This document shows positions 55,211 through 64,000 of a stretch of 64,000 bases of DNA, piece after piece (the stretch's first letter is position 1; each line of letters starts with the position of its first letter). The translations under genes were made by a program, and so were the position numbers. Source of the stretch: Membranihabitans marinus (GTDB taxonomy: Bacteria; Bacteroidota; Bacteroidia; Chitinophagales; Saprospiraceae). The notes beneath the pieces were generated by a model. It made no database searches. It saw only the letters and a program-made list of their open reading frames with translations, and was not told where the DNA came from. The stretch covers positions 186,001 through 250,000 of the forward strand of contig NZ_JAHVHU010000005.1 in the NCBI RefSeq assembly GCF_019802045.1, in the 5' to 3' direction.

Positions 55211-55549
55211 TTATAGAGCCAGCTCTTGCTGTTCTCCATTTCGGATTCTGTAAACAGTTTCGAGTGGAAACACCACAATCTTTCCATCACCCACTCTACC
55301 TGTGGTTCCCGAATTCAGGATAACATTAATGATCTCCTGGTATTTGTCATTTGTTGCGAAAATATCCATCTGGATCCGCTCTATATATTCCGTGCCATAT
55401 TCGGAGCCCCGGTATATTAATGTCTCCCCTTTTTGCAGTCCAAAACCGCGGACGTCATGGACGGTAAAAAACCTGACCCCAATGTTAGCAAGTGCCTTTT
55501 TGACAGCTTCAAATTTATTCATTCGGATAATTGCTTCAATTTTTTTCAT
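55211..55549 (-). CDS. glnB: PII nitrogen regulatory protein (GlnB/GlnK)
   Basis: This 112-residue trimeric signal protein binds ATP and 2-oxoglutarate. The T loop YRGSEYGTEYIERIQ retains a Tyr at the uridylylation position, the B loop is TTGRVGDGKIVVF, and the C loop is YRIRNGEQQ. Its linkage to amt is the classic GlnK-AmtB arrangement, in which the PII protein plugs the channel when nitrogen is ample. The transcript starts near a 12-bp palindrome at 55583. Confidence 0.95.
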   Translation of the reverse strand: MKKIEAIIRMNKFEAVKKALANIGVRFFTVHDVRGFGLQKGETLIYRGSEYGTEYIERIQMDIFATNDKYQEIINVILNSGTTGRVGDGKIVVFPLETVYRIRNGEQQELAL

Positions 55550-55582
55550 TCTATTTTATTTAATCTCGTGATCAAAATAATC

Positions 55583-55594
55583 CATTCCGGAATG
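55583..55594. promoter_or_regulatory. 12-bp palindrome upstream of glnB-amt
   Basis: CATTCCGGAATG is a perfect palindrome 33 bases before the glnB start codon. It could bind a dimeric repressor. No regulator of this operon is encoded nearby. Confidence 0.35.
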
Positions 55595-55882
55595 ATGCGC
55601 ATGATGTGGCTAAACTACGAAAGGGGGAACTGCGTAAAAAACACGATGTAACACAAAATGTCAAGTTTAGATGCCCGGGCAAACCACCTATCATACTGAA
55701 TTACATAAGATTAGAAATAGTGTTTTTGTACAATCAACCTTCCATAATCTGTTCCGGGATTTTAAATATTTTTCAGTTTGTGGGGATCTTAGAAGTTGTT
55801 AATAGACCAAGGAGGCCTGAAATATGCCACCAATTCTTAGAGAAATAAGTGTTTTTTTGAATGCTGAAGGATTCACTGCAAA
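55595..55882. other. Intergenic, nothing recognised
   Basis: These AT-rich bases lie between the glnB control region and the terminator of susCD. Short open frames occur on the plus strand but show no protein features. Confidence 0.4.
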
Positions 55883-55922
55883 CAAAAAAAGCCTCCTGGT
55901 CCATCAAGTACCAGGAGGCTTT
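55883..55922 (-). terminator. Rho-independent terminator of susC-susD
   Basis: AAAGCCTCCTGGT (55888-55900) and ACCAGGAGGCTTT (55910-55922) form a perfect 13-bp stem with a nine-base loop. On the minus strand a run of seven T follows. It begins 30 bases after the susD stop codon. Confidence 0.92.
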
Positions 55923-55951
55923 ATTAAGCTTGGATATTTACCGTGAAATTT

Positions 55952-57664
55952 CTAGTTGTAGCCCGGATTTTGCATTAAGGTTGGTTCTCCTTCTTTCGTA
56001 CTCAAATCAATTTGTCGCTGTGGTATGGGATAATATTCATTTTGACCCGAGGTGAATGTTGCCCCCTTGAGATAGATGATTTTCTCACTTTCTGAGTCGA
56101 TGTAATCATTCAACACCTGATCTGCCACACCCCACCGGACGAGGTCAAAAAACCGACGACCTTCCATTCCAAATTCTAATTTCCGCTCAAAACGTACAAT
56201 TTCTCGAGCTGTCTCCTGATCAGTCCATGGTTCATCAAACGTGCTCACCACATAGTTTGCTGCATTACTGCCATCTTCCCGTTTGACAAAATCGTCCGGG
56301 TTGGAAGCACGTTCTCGAATTATATTGACATATTCGCGTGCTTTGTCCAAAGAACCGATCTCCACTTCCACTTCAGCCGCCCATAGGATGATATCAGCAA
56401 AGCGGATAACTTCATAGTTAATTGCAGTGCCCGGTGCCCAGGAGCCGGCATCGAATGCCCAATCAGCCTGTGACTCTCTGTACACATTTTTCTTGGGACT
56501 GTAGGGGCCGGCGTAGGCCTGATCACGAATCCATCGCTGTCCCGGGTGATCACCGTGGCCCAGGTACGGTATTCCCCGCCGTCCTACGGTCCAATCCAAC
56601 CGAGGATCGAGGGGTCCATCATCAAGTGTAAACGGTTCGTCCGAATTAATTCCCATATCATGTTTGACCGGAAATTGATTGTAATTAGCCAGATAGGGCA
56701 AACCTTCGTCAGACGTTCTGTAGGAATTTACCAGGTCAAAAGAGGGCTGGAAAAACCCACAGCACCATTTCGTATATGGGAAATTGAGCATACTTCCTTG
56801 TCTGGAGTTTTGAATCCCGCCCGATCCATCATTCGCCGAAAATTGAACCGCAAAAACCGACTCCGGTCCATTTTCAAATTCCGGATTAAAGTTCATGGAA
56901 TAGCCAGGCAGCAGTCCGTAAGGTTCTCCTGATGCAGTTACCCCACTCGCGATCAGATTTTCGAGTAGGGGTTTTGCTTCCGCGTACTTTTTTTGGTACA
57001 TATAGGTTTTAGCCAAGTACGCTTCTGCAGCGGATTTGTTGGCCCGACCAGCATCAATCTGAACCTCAGGAAGATTCGCCATCGCTGTCTTGAATTGCTC
57101 TTCGATCATGGGCCAGATATCGGTGGTATTGGGTTGTTTTACATCCTCTGTATTTTCATCAATCCACGGAACATTATTGAAAAATCGTTTCAATTCAAAA
57201 TAATAGTGACCGCGCAGGAACAATGCTTCGCCCATAATACGAGCCCGGGCATCATCAGATATATCTTCCACTTTACCCAATACCGTTAGGGTAGAATTGC
57301 ATCGGGATATCCCTTCGTACATCGCCTTCCATTTGTCGTTGAAAAAACCATTGGATGGATCGGCTTCATACCGCTCTATAGGATTGATATTGGGCTGATC
57401 ACCACCATCACTCCCCTTGTGCGCATCCCCGCCGGCAATACTTCCATAAATCCAGTTATCGGCAGCGACCGACCAGTTGCCCGCACCTAGATTTTGGCCA
57501 TCCAGTGCCCCATAGGCCCCGATCAAAAGAGCATCTGCGCCTTCTTCTGTAGCCAATACGTCTTCACTTAACGAACCCAACGCTGGTTTATCTAAAAAAT
57601 CTTCTTTGCAGGAAAAAAATCCCAACAGCAGAAGTATACTGATTATTGATTTATAATATTTCAT
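55952..57664 (-). CDS. SusD/RagB-family surface nutrient-binding lipoprotein
   Basis: This 570-residue lipoprotein has the signal IISILLLLGFFSC (Cys19) followed by KEDFLDKPALGSLSED, typical of the family. TPR-like helices (MGEALFLRGHYYFELKRFFN, SAAEAYLAKTYMYQKKYAEA) and the C-terminal segment EGRRFFDLVRWGVAD, ending in YPIPQRQIDL, are family hallmarks. It forms the hinged lid over the SusC barrel and binds the ligand. It starts 11 bp after susC. No glycoside hydrolase or sensor gene is adjacent, so the ligand cannot be guessed. Confidence 0.95.
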   Translation of the reverse strand: MKYYKSIISILLLLGFFSCKEDFLDKPALGSLSEDVLATEEGADALLIGAYGALDGQNLGAGNWSVAADNWIYGSIAGGDAHKGSDGGDQPNINPIERYEADPSNGFFNDKWKAMYEGISRCNSTLTVLGKVEDISDDARARIMGEALFLRGHYYFELKRFFNNVPWIDENTEDVKQPNTTDIWPMIEEQFKTAMANLPEVQIDAGRANKSAAEAYLAKTYMYQKKYAEAKPLLENLIASGVTASGEPYGLLPGYSMNFNPEFENGPESVFAVQFSANDGSGGIQNSRQGSMLNFPYTKWCCGFFQPSFDLVNSYRTSDEGLPYLANYNQFPVKHDMGINSDEPFTLDDGPLDPRLDWTVGRRGIPYLGHGDHPGQRWIRDQAYAGPYSPKKNVYRESQADWAFDAGSWAPGTAINYEVIRFADIILWAAEVEVEIGSLDKAREYVNIIRERASNPDDFVKREDGSNAANYVVSTFDEPWTDQETAREIVRFERKLEFGMEGRRFFDLVRWGVADQVLNDYIDSESEKIIYLKGATFTSGQNEYYPIPQRQIDLSTKEGEPTLMQNPGYN

Positions 57665-57675
57665 GGCTATTTTTT

Positions 57676-60600
57676 TTAGAATGATAAATTGATTCCGAAT
57701 ATAAACTCCTTTTGTGTCGGGTACGCCCCCGCATCGATTCCAAAAGAAGTATCGGATCCTGATATTTCGGGATCTATTCCGGAGTATTTGGTTGCAGTAA
57801 ACAAGTTTGTCGCCTGAAGATAAATTCTCAAATTGGTCGAGGAAAACTTTCTGGTAATATTGACCGGAAGGGTATACCCCAGGATAATATTCTTGGCCCG
57901 GAAATAAGAACCGTCTTCCAGATAGTAAGAATTCGGGACGCCGTTGGTACTAAAGTTCCCATTATCTTCCTGGATGGCGACCACCGCATTTTTATTGTCT
58001 GGCGTCCAGCTTTTGTTCAATGCTGTATAACTCTTGGCTCCGACAAATGAAGGGTAAAAATCTGTCCACCACCGTACGTAGTTAAAAATGGTATTTCCTT
58101 GTACGCCATAAAAGAATACGGACAGATCAAAGTCCTTGTAATTCAGTCCGACGTTCAATCCATATGAAAAATCCGGATTGGGATTTCCCAGAATCTGTCG
58201 GTCGTCCGGTGTAATAATACCATCCCCATTGGTATCCTCGTACTTGAAACGACCCAAACCGATCGCAGTTTGGTATTCTGTGTTCTCATTACCAGTGACC
58301 TGCTGGGCTTTCTGATTAGCTGCTTCGATCTCGGCTTCAGTATCCCAGAAGCCAATTATATTGTAACCGTAAAAAGCAGAAATGGATGATCCTACCTGGT
58401 TACGGATGATGGGATCGCTGAAACGCAACGACGTTTGACCAAAATAATCCACACCATCGGCGATACTTACAATTTCATTTTTATAAGAAGTGAAAGTCAA
58501 AGACAAATTATAGCTCAGATCTGAGGTTAGATCGCCCCGTGTTCCGGCAAACAAGTCTATTCCCGAATTGGTCATGCTCGCAATATTGACCGTCGGAGGC
58601 GTAGAAGTTCCTGCAGTTCCAGCTAATTCAGGTGAATAAAGCAAATCTTCCACATCTTTTCTGTAATAATCAAGGGTCATATCAAAGCGGCCATCAAACA
58701 AAGTTGCATCAAACCCAATGTTGGAGTTGATGTTGCTTTCCCATTTGGCATCGGGATTTCCGATCCGATTCTTCCGGTATCCCAGCCTCAGACTACTATT
58801 GGATCCGGTAATATCATAGAAGGTATTGCTGAGTGCACTGCTAAACGTGGTAAACGCATTGTCTCCACCGATATTGATCTGGTTTCCCATGATCCCCCAT
58901 CCACCACGGATCTTAAGATCAGAAAGCCAATTACCGGTGCCAGCCATAAACGACTCCTGGCTGATGCGCCACCCGGCACTAACCGCCGGGAACACCCCAT
59001 AGCGATTACGTTCTGCAAACCGTGACGATCCGTCCCGGCGCAAAGTTCCACTCACAATGTATTTTTGGTTCAGGGTATAATCCACCCGGCCAATCAAGGA
59101 ATACAAAGCATCTTCGTAACCATAGCTATAATTGGATTTTTGGCCGGCTCCGGTCCCCAGATTAGTAAAGTTGGGATCAAATGAAAAGTAATCCTGAGTC
59201 GTTCCGCCGACTTCACGCCCGGAATTATGGTAAGCCTCTGTGCCCAGTAAAACCTTTAATGAATGGATATCTCGTTCCAGCGTATAATTGACGGTATTGG
59301 TCCAGGTCCAATTGATGTTGTACCAGCTCGATTCACTAAAAGAATTGGATAATGTGTTTTCAGATCGTTCATAGGTCGGGTAAGAAAAAGAATGATAACT
59401 TCCATTAGCCAAAGCTCCGCCAATACTGGTTCGGAAGGTAAAATTTTTCAAAAAATCCACCTCTCCGAACACATTCCCAAACACCTTTTTACTGTGGCCT
59501 TTGTTGTTGCGGGTTCGCTCTGCAAGTGCTACGGGGTTGTGCGCATTGCCAAGACCTGATCCAAAAGTTCCTGCATAGTTTTTACCGTAATAATCATACA
59601 CCGGAATGATGGGTTTTATCCGGTAGGCCATTCCAATAGGAGAACCTTCCGACAGAATTCCTGTGCGTGGATTGTCGGTAAATGACAACGCCAGGTTCTC
59701 GCCCACCCGAACATGTTCACCAATATTAAACTTTGAATTGGCACGCAAGGTATATCTTTTCAAGTAGGTATTGATCATCGTCCCTTTCTGATCAAAATAA
59801 CTTCCTGAAATCAGAAAAGTCGAATTCTCATCACCACCGCTGACCGAGAGGTTGTGACTCATCATCGGTGCCGGATTAAAAATTTCATGAAACCAATCTG
59901 TTCCTTCTTTATTAGCCTCCACGATCCGGTAGGTTTTGGGATCATTGGCATTTTTGGGATTAATAAAATATTTATCAAAATCAACCTCATCTCTTGAGGC
60001 ACCGTTGGGTTGGATAAAATCAGGCAAGGTGGGTGTAGGACCACTTCCATATTGGGCATCGTCCAGGGGCTTGCCGGAATTCTTTAGTGCCAACCATTTC
60101 AGATTAGCCTGATCGATGGGTTTCATAATGTCCCACACATTTCCTTTTTTGGGAACTTGTCGACCATAGAAAGAATTTAGAGAAACCTTCACTTTTCCCT
60201 TTTCCCCATTTTTGGTCGTAATGATTATCACCCCGTTGGAAGCCCGGGCCCCGTATATGGAGGCAGAACTGGCATCCTTCAGAACCTGCATGGATTCGAT
60301 ATCATTGGGATTTAGGGTATTAATATTGTCTGTGGGGACACCGTCAACTACATACAAAGGATTGTTATTACCGAATGTATTGATTCCCCGTATCCGTACT
60401 TTAGGTGCTTCCCCGGGTTGACCACTGTTAATCACAGTCACTCCCGCAGCGCGCCCCTGGAGTTGGTTGGCTACATCAGCCGTTGGCTGTGAAATCATAT
60501 CTTTTACATCAAGTACCGCAACCGAACCGGTCAGGTCTGCTTTTTTCTGCGTGCCGTATCCTACGACAACCACTTCATCGACCAGCACGCCTTCCGCCAT

Positions 60601-60906
60601 TCCGATCTCATAGTTATCTTTTCCGGCCGTTATCTCCTGATCAAAGGCGTCATAACCAATGTACGAAACCACCAGAATATCACCTGTACGTGCCTGAATG
60701 GAAAATTCGCCATCAAAGTCAGTGACAGTTCCTCCAGGGTCTCCCTGGATTTGAACATTTGCACCGATCAAGGCTTCCTTTGTGTTGATGTCATACACCG
60801 TACCTGTAATCGTACGATCCTGACCAATGGCCCAATGGCTCCATAGTAAAAACACCAGACTGCATCCCATTTGGATTACAGATCTGTTAATAACAAATCT
60901 TTTCAT
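57676..60906 (-). CDS. SusC/RagA-family TonB-linked outer-membrane transporter
   Basis: This 1076-residue transporter has a signal peptide (residues 1-28). A carboxypeptidase-regulatory-like domain follows (about 29-115; ITGTVYDINTKEALIGANVQ). The TonB-interacting segment and the hallmark VDEVVVVGYGTQKKADLTGS (about 112-131) lead into the plug (VRIRGINTFGNNNPLYVVDG; SIYGARASNGVIIITTK). The rest is the barrel, ending EFIFGINLSF. It is the import pore of the SusCD pair. A hairpin lies in its leader at 60956-60981. Confidence 0.96.
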   Translation of the reverse strand: MKRFVINRSVIQMGCSLVFLLWSHWAIGQDRTITGTVYDINTKEALIGANVQIQGDPGGTVTDFDGEFSIQARTGDILVVSYIGYDAFDQEITAGKDNYEIGMAEGVLVDEVVVVGYGTQKKADLTGSVAVLDVKDMISQPTADVANQLQGRAAGVTVINSGQPGEAPKVRIRGINTFGNNNPLYVVDGVPTDNINTLNPNDIESMQVLKDASSASIYGARASNGVIIITTKNGEKGKVKVSLNSFYGRQVPKKGNVWDIMKPIDQANLKWLALKNSGKPLDDAQYGSGPTPTLPDFIQPNGASRDEVDFDKYFINPKNANDPKTYRIVEANKEGTDWFHEIFNPAPMMSHNLSVSGGDENSTFLISGSYFDQKGTMINTYLKRYTLRANSKFNIGEHVRVGENLALSFTDNPRTGILSEGSPIGMAYRIKPIIPVYDYYGKNYAGTFGSGLGNAHNPVALAERTRNNKGHSKKVFGNVFGEVDFLKNFTFRTSIGGALANGSYHSFSYPTYERSENTLSNSFSESSWYNINWTWTNTVNYTLERDIHSLKVLLGTEAYHNSGREVGGTTQDYFSFDPNFTNLGTGAGQKSNYSYGYEDALYSLIGRVDYTLNQKYIVSGTLRRDGSSRFAERNRYGVFPAVSAGWRISQESFMAGTGNWLSDLKIRGGWGIMGNQINIGGDNAFTTFSSALSNTFYDITGSNSSLRLGYRKNRIGNPDAKWESNINSNIGFDATLFDGRFDMTLDYYRKDVEDLLYSPELAGTAGTSTPPTVNIASMTNSGIDLFAGTRGDLTSDLSYNLSLTFTSYKNEIVSIADGVDYFGQTSLRFSDPIIRNQVGSSISAFYGYNIIGFWDTEAEIEAANQKAQQVTGNENTEYQTAIGLGRFKYEDTNGDGIITPDDRQILGNPNPDFSYGLNVGLNYKDFDLSVFFYGVQGNTIFNYVRWWTDFYPSFVGAKSYTALNKSWTPDNKNAVVAIQEDNGNFSTNGVPNSYYLEDGSYFRAKNIILGYTLPVNITRKFSSTNLRIYLQATNLFTATKYSGIDPEISGSDTSFGIDAGAYPTQKEFIFGINLSF

Positions 60907-61267
60907 GACATTTGTTTAATTAATAAAATATTTATACAATTTACCTCTTCACATCGCGGGTACAATCGCATCAATACCCGCCTATAGCGCAATTATAGCA
61001 AAATAATTTATCAAATTATAATATTTATTTTCGTGTACGTTAACAAATACCCACTATTTAGAGCTAAATCGGCCTTCTAAACGTTAACACAACACCAATA
61101 AATCAATATTAAATTCTGAAAAGAGGTTATCAACATAATACTTGATCTATATTCACTAAAATTTATAGGATTAACCATCATTAATTCGGAGTTTCACCAT
61201 AAATCGGCTAAATTCACGCCGGACCAGAATGGGGATCAAAAGAACCTCCGGTCTTAAAACATGCATT
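60907..61267. promoter_or_regulatory. Divergent control region susC / menC
   Basis: A 7-bp inverted repeat (GCGGGTA at 60956-60962, TACCCGC at 60975-60981) lies about 50 bases before susC on its leader side. ACGTTAACA occurs twice, at 61037-61045 and 61081-61089. The rest is AT-rich. No exact -7 consensus was found for either gene. Confidence 0.4.
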
Positions 61268-62308
61268 ATGGATACTATTAAAATAACACCCTATAACCTT
61301 CATTTTAAGCAACCTGCACAGACTTCACGCTCGATATTAAGACACCGGAAAGTCTATTTTGTAGAAGCATGGAATCATCAGAGCCCGGAACGACGAGGAT
61401 GGGGAGAAATAGCACCCCTGGATGGATTGAGTCCAGAAGGAGCAGACTTTCACCGTATCATGAGTGAACTAGCCCACTCCACTCAACCGGTCAGTTCACT
61501 TAAAAAGTTAACCGACTATCCCGCCGTACGGTTTGGGCTGGAAGCAGCAGCACTGGATCTTGCCAACGGCGGAAAAAGGATTTGGTTTCAGGGTGGGTTT
61601 GTCCACGGAAGCAAGCCGATCGCCATTAATGGTTTGATTTGGATGGGTGACAAAACTTCCATGTTTTCTCAGATAAAAGAAAAACTAAAAAACGGATACC
61701 CTTGCCTAAAACTAAAAATAGGCGGAATTGACTTTGAAGAAGAAGTGAGTTTACTCCGTTTCATTCGGAGCGAGTTTTCTACCAAAGACCTTGAATTGCG
61801 TCTAGATGCCAATGGATCTTTTGACCCAAACGATGCCACCGAAAAGTTAAAACGACTCAGTGCATTTGACATCCATTCCATCGAGCAACCGATCGCACCC
61901 GGTCAGCAGGATACGATGGCCAGACTCTGTTCCGAGAATATTATTCCGATTGCGCTGGATGAAGAATTAATAGGTATCAAATCCCCCCTGGAAAAAGAAC
62001 AGCTCTTAAAAACCATCCAACCCCACTATTTGATTTTCAAACCATCCCTAATCGGAGGGATCGTCGAAACAGACCAATATATCGCACTGTGTAAAAAACA
62101 AAAGACGGGCTGGTGGATCACCTCCGCGCTGGAATCCAATGTCGGTTTGAACATTTTGGCTCAATATTGTTATTCTTTAGGGGTCGATCAAGTCCAGGGA
62201 TTGGGAACAGGAAAGCTTTTCACAAACAATATCAAATCTCCCCTCCGGGAAGAGAAGGGCTTGGTTTTAGCGAACCCGAATGGCACATGGGCGGAGTTAC
62301 CAAGCTAG
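61268..62308 (+). CDS. menC: o-Succinylbenzoate synthase
   Basis: This 346-residue enolase-superfamily enzyme dehydrates SHCHC to o-succinylbenzoate in menaquinone synthesis. The acid-base lysine is in CLKLKIGG, the metal ligands are in RLDANGS, IEQPI and ALDEEL, and the second lysine in LIFKPSLIGG. SALESNVGLNILAQ is also typical. The start at 61268 (MDTIKITPYNLHF) is preferred; an upstream ATG (61229) adds 13 unlike residues. It is followed 24 bp later by menE. Confidence 0.93.
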   Translation: MDTIKITPYNLHFKQPAQTSRSILRHRKVYFVEAWNHQSPERRGWGEIAPLDGLSPEGADFHRIMSELAHSTQPVSSLKKLTDYPAVRFGLEAAALDLANGGKRIWFQGGFVHGSKPIAINGLIWMGDKTSMFSQIKEKLKNGYPCLKLKIGGIDFEEEVSLLRFIRSEFSTKDLELRLDANGSFDPNDATEKLKRLSAFDIHSIEQPIAPGQQDTMARLCSENIIPIALDEELIGIKSPLEKEQLLKTIQPHYLIFKPSLIGGIVETDQYIALCKKQKTGWWITSALESNVGLNILAQYCYSLGVDQVQGLGTGKLFTNNIKSPLREEKGLVLANPNGTWAELPS

Positions 62309-62332
62309 TTATTTTATTTTTAAAACAAAATC

Positions 62333-63403
62333 ATGAAACACGATTTCATTACTTTAAATGGTCAGAAAATAAACGGGAAAGCCTTAGCTGCAGATCCCAA
62401 AGCCCTTCGGGTATTTAAACGCAAATGGATGGGAGATCCCGCCATTCCGGAGTTCATAGAAAAGTGGTGGAATAAGAAAAATACTATTGCTGCCTACTCG
62501 TCGGGGTCTACAGACATCCCGAAAAGAATAACCCTGGGAAAGGAGTATGCGCTCAAAAGCGCCCGAGCTACGCTGGATATTCTTGGTCTTCAACCCGGAG
62601 ACACTGCCTTACTTTCAATGCCGGCGCACTATATTGCCGGTCGGATGATGATCACTAGAGCCATCGAAGGACAGCTCAATTTAATCACCATTGGACCGAC
62701 TTCTACCCCACAAATCCCCGAGCTTCCCATAGATGTCGCCGCCTTCACGCCGCACCAGTTTCAAAGTATTCTTGAAAAAGAATCCAAAGACCGCTATTTC
62801 AACATCAAAAATATTTTATTGGGTGGCAGTCCTGTTCCCGACGACCTCATCGAACACATCACTGATTTTCCTGGTCATATTTACGAAACGTATGGCATGA
62901 CAGAAACCTACAGTCATATTGCCCTCAGACAACTGCACCCGGTCCGGCAAAAGTATTTTGAAGCGGTCGGTTCTACTTCGTTCTCGCTAGATGGTGAGAA
63001 ATTGATCATTCATGCTCCGCACCTCGGCATCAAAAACCTGCATACCAATGATACTGGTGAGCTGGATGGAACTACCCGGTTCCGGTGGTTGGGCAGAGCG
63101 GATCATGTAATTAACAGCGGCGGAATAAAACTCCACCCCGAAACGATCGAAAATAAATTGCACCAGTTCGTTAAAACGCCATTTTTCGTTACCGGCAAAC
63201 CCGACCCCACATACGGCGAAGTGGCCGTATTGGTCATGGAACAACATCCGGACACCGTTCCTGAAAATCAACTCGTGGAAATCATGGACAATATCCTTGA
63301 TAAATATGAAAAACCGAAATCAATCAAATGGGTTGATCGCATCGTACTCACACCCACGGGAAAAACTAACCGTAGAGCGACGATTAAAAAGCACGATATC
63401 TAA
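62333..63403 (+). CDS. menE: o-Succinylbenzoate-CoA ligase (short form)
   Basis: This 356-residue AMP-binding enzyme activates o-succinylbenzoate with CoA. The phosphate loop is AAYSSGSTDIPKRI (about 53-66), with YETYGMTETYSHIA (ATP site) and the C-terminal hinge WLGRADHVINSGGIKLHPE, ending TPTGKTNRRA with the catalytic Lys. It is about 100 residues shorter than typical MenE because the N-terminal subdomain is reduced, as in other Bacteroidota. It lies between menC and menF, which supports the assignment. Confidence 0.9.
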   Translation: MKHDFITLNGQKINGKALAADPKALRVFKRKWMGDPAIPEFIEKWWNKKNTIAAYSSGSTDIPKRITLGKEYALKSARATLDILGLQPGDTALLSMPAHYIAGRMMITRAIEGQLNLITIGPTSTPQIPELPIDVAAFTPHQFQSILEKESKDRYFNIKNILLGGSPVPDDLIEHITDFPGHIYETYGMTETYSHIALRQLHPVRQKYFEAVGSTSFSLDGEKLIIHAPHLGIKNLHTNDTGELDGTTRFRWLGRADHVINSGGIKLHPETIENKLHQFVKTPFFVTGKPDPTYGEVAVLVMEQHPDTVPENQLVEIMDNILDKYEKPKSIKWVDRIVLTPTGKTNRRATIKKHDI

Positions 63404-63424
63404 AACTAAACCATTCCAACTTCA

Positions 63425-64000
63425 ATGACTGAATCAATCGCTCTTTATTCGCTGCCTGACACGGATCATTTCTATGAAGTCTGTGGTCCGGCGGAACAGA
63501 CGAACCCGGAAAATGTTTTTCAAAAGCGGGGCGTTGTTTTTGCCCCCTTTGAAATTTCAGACCACCCCATTTACCGGATACCAGGCCAACCTGTAAAGAC
63601 GACACTGACCAAATATGAAAATTTTAACTGGCAAAAGAAACACCGGCCCTTACACCAAACCAAGCAGTCGACTTATCAAGATATGTTTCATCGGGCCATC
63701 CAAGGTATTGAAGTCGGTTCGTGCGAAAAAATAGTTCTTTCCACCCGGTCTGCGGATACATCTTCCATTCCTTCGCTGCCAGCTTTTTTGCAACAGCTAA
63801 GGCAGAGTTATCCTTCGGCATTTGTATATTTATTCTACATACCCCATGAGGAGTTGTGGATCGGAGCCAGCCCGGAGCTATTGTTAGACACCAACTACCC
63901 GTTTCAACGCACAGCGGCCTTGGCCGGCACGCGAAAAGGGGCGCCTAAACTTGGGGACTGGCCCGCGAAAGAACGCGAAGAACATCACTACGTCGAACAA
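63425..64000 (+). CDS. menF: Isochorismate synthase MenF, N-terminal part
   Basis: The first 192 codons of this gene are visible and it runs past the right edge. The chorismate-binding domain shows SCEKIVLSTRSA, EELWIGASPELLL, TAALAGTRKG and EREEHHYVEQ, in the order of the MenF/EntC/TrpE family. It converts chorismate to isochorismate, the first step of menaquinone synthesis. It begins 21 bp after menE. Confidence 0.9.
   Translation, partial: MTESIALYSLPDTDHFYEVCGPAEQTNPENVFQKRGVVFAPFEISDHPIYRIPGQPVKTTLTKYENFNWQKKHRPLHQTKQSTYQDMFHRAIQGIEVGSCEKIVLSTRSADTSSIPSLPAFLQQLRQSYPSAFVYLFYIPHEELWIGASPELLLDTNYPFQRTAALAGTRKGAPKLGDWPAKEREEHHYVEQ

Overview
The window comes from a member of the Bacteroidota, most likely a marine Saprospiria-type bacterium (Lewinella or Haliscomenobacter relatives; genus not determinable from sequence alone). 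The evidence is a SusC/SusD pair, type IX secretion C-terminal sorting domains (types A and B), a TonB receptor paired with a DUF4249 lipoprotein, promoters of the Bacteroidota form TTTG-N18/19-TAnnTTTG in front of both tRNA genes, and a dcw cluster with the Bacteroidota gene order. No prophage, transposase or CRISPR array was seen.

Layout. 1-930: the 5' part of an AI-2E family permease gene, tRNA-Leu(TAA) and tRNA-Gly(GCC). 1376-5272: glycerol operon glpD-glpK-glpF. 5584-7581: a secreted endonuclease/exonuclease/phosphatase and a convergent methyltransferase, separated by two copies of a composite intergenic repeat. 7916-13596: cell-surface genes, namely a T9SS type B protein, an outer-membrane barrel gene interrupted by an in-frame TAA, a TonB-dependent receptor and a DUF4249 lipoprotein. 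13690-14099: a further cluster of the same repeat, including a 115-bp tandem duplication. 14360-27148: division and cell-wall cluster mraZ-rsmH-ftsL-PBP-murE-mraY-ftsW-murG-ftsQ-ftsA-ftsZ, which lacks the murD and murC genes normally found inside it. 28193-29690: a dolichol-phosphate-mannose-synthase-like glycosyltransferase and a T9SS type A protein. 29812-35344: a codirectional signalling set of FIST sensor, soluble GAF-type histidine kinase, response regulator fused to a class III nucleotide cyclase, and a PycTM-like (DUF5706) membrane protein. 35471-49596: a group II PLP decarboxylase, NTF2-like proteins, an AraC regulator, a serine hydrolase, a one-protein hybrid two-component regulator, and lutABC for lactate oxidation, ending with a TIM-barrel isomerase. 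49838-55549: a second serine hydrolase, a large metzincin-type metalloprotease and glnB-amt. 55952-60906: susD and susC. 61268-64000: menaquinone genes menC-menE-menF (menF runs off the edge).

The most interesting part is 29812-35344. Pycsar defence systems pair a pyrimidine cyclase with a PycTM or PycTIR effector. Here a PycTM-like protein lies 34 bp downstream of a cyclase that has a phospho-receiver domain and the Lys/Thr base-recognition pair of class IIIb adenylate cyclases, and further upstream lie a kinase and a FIST ligand sensor. This suggests a sensor-controlled cyclic-nucleotide circuit that acts on the membrane, rather than a standard Pycsar module. Other notable points are the missing murC/murD, the convergent-gene repeat family with a covarying hairpin, and a methyltransferase whose last codons and stop come from a repeat copy.
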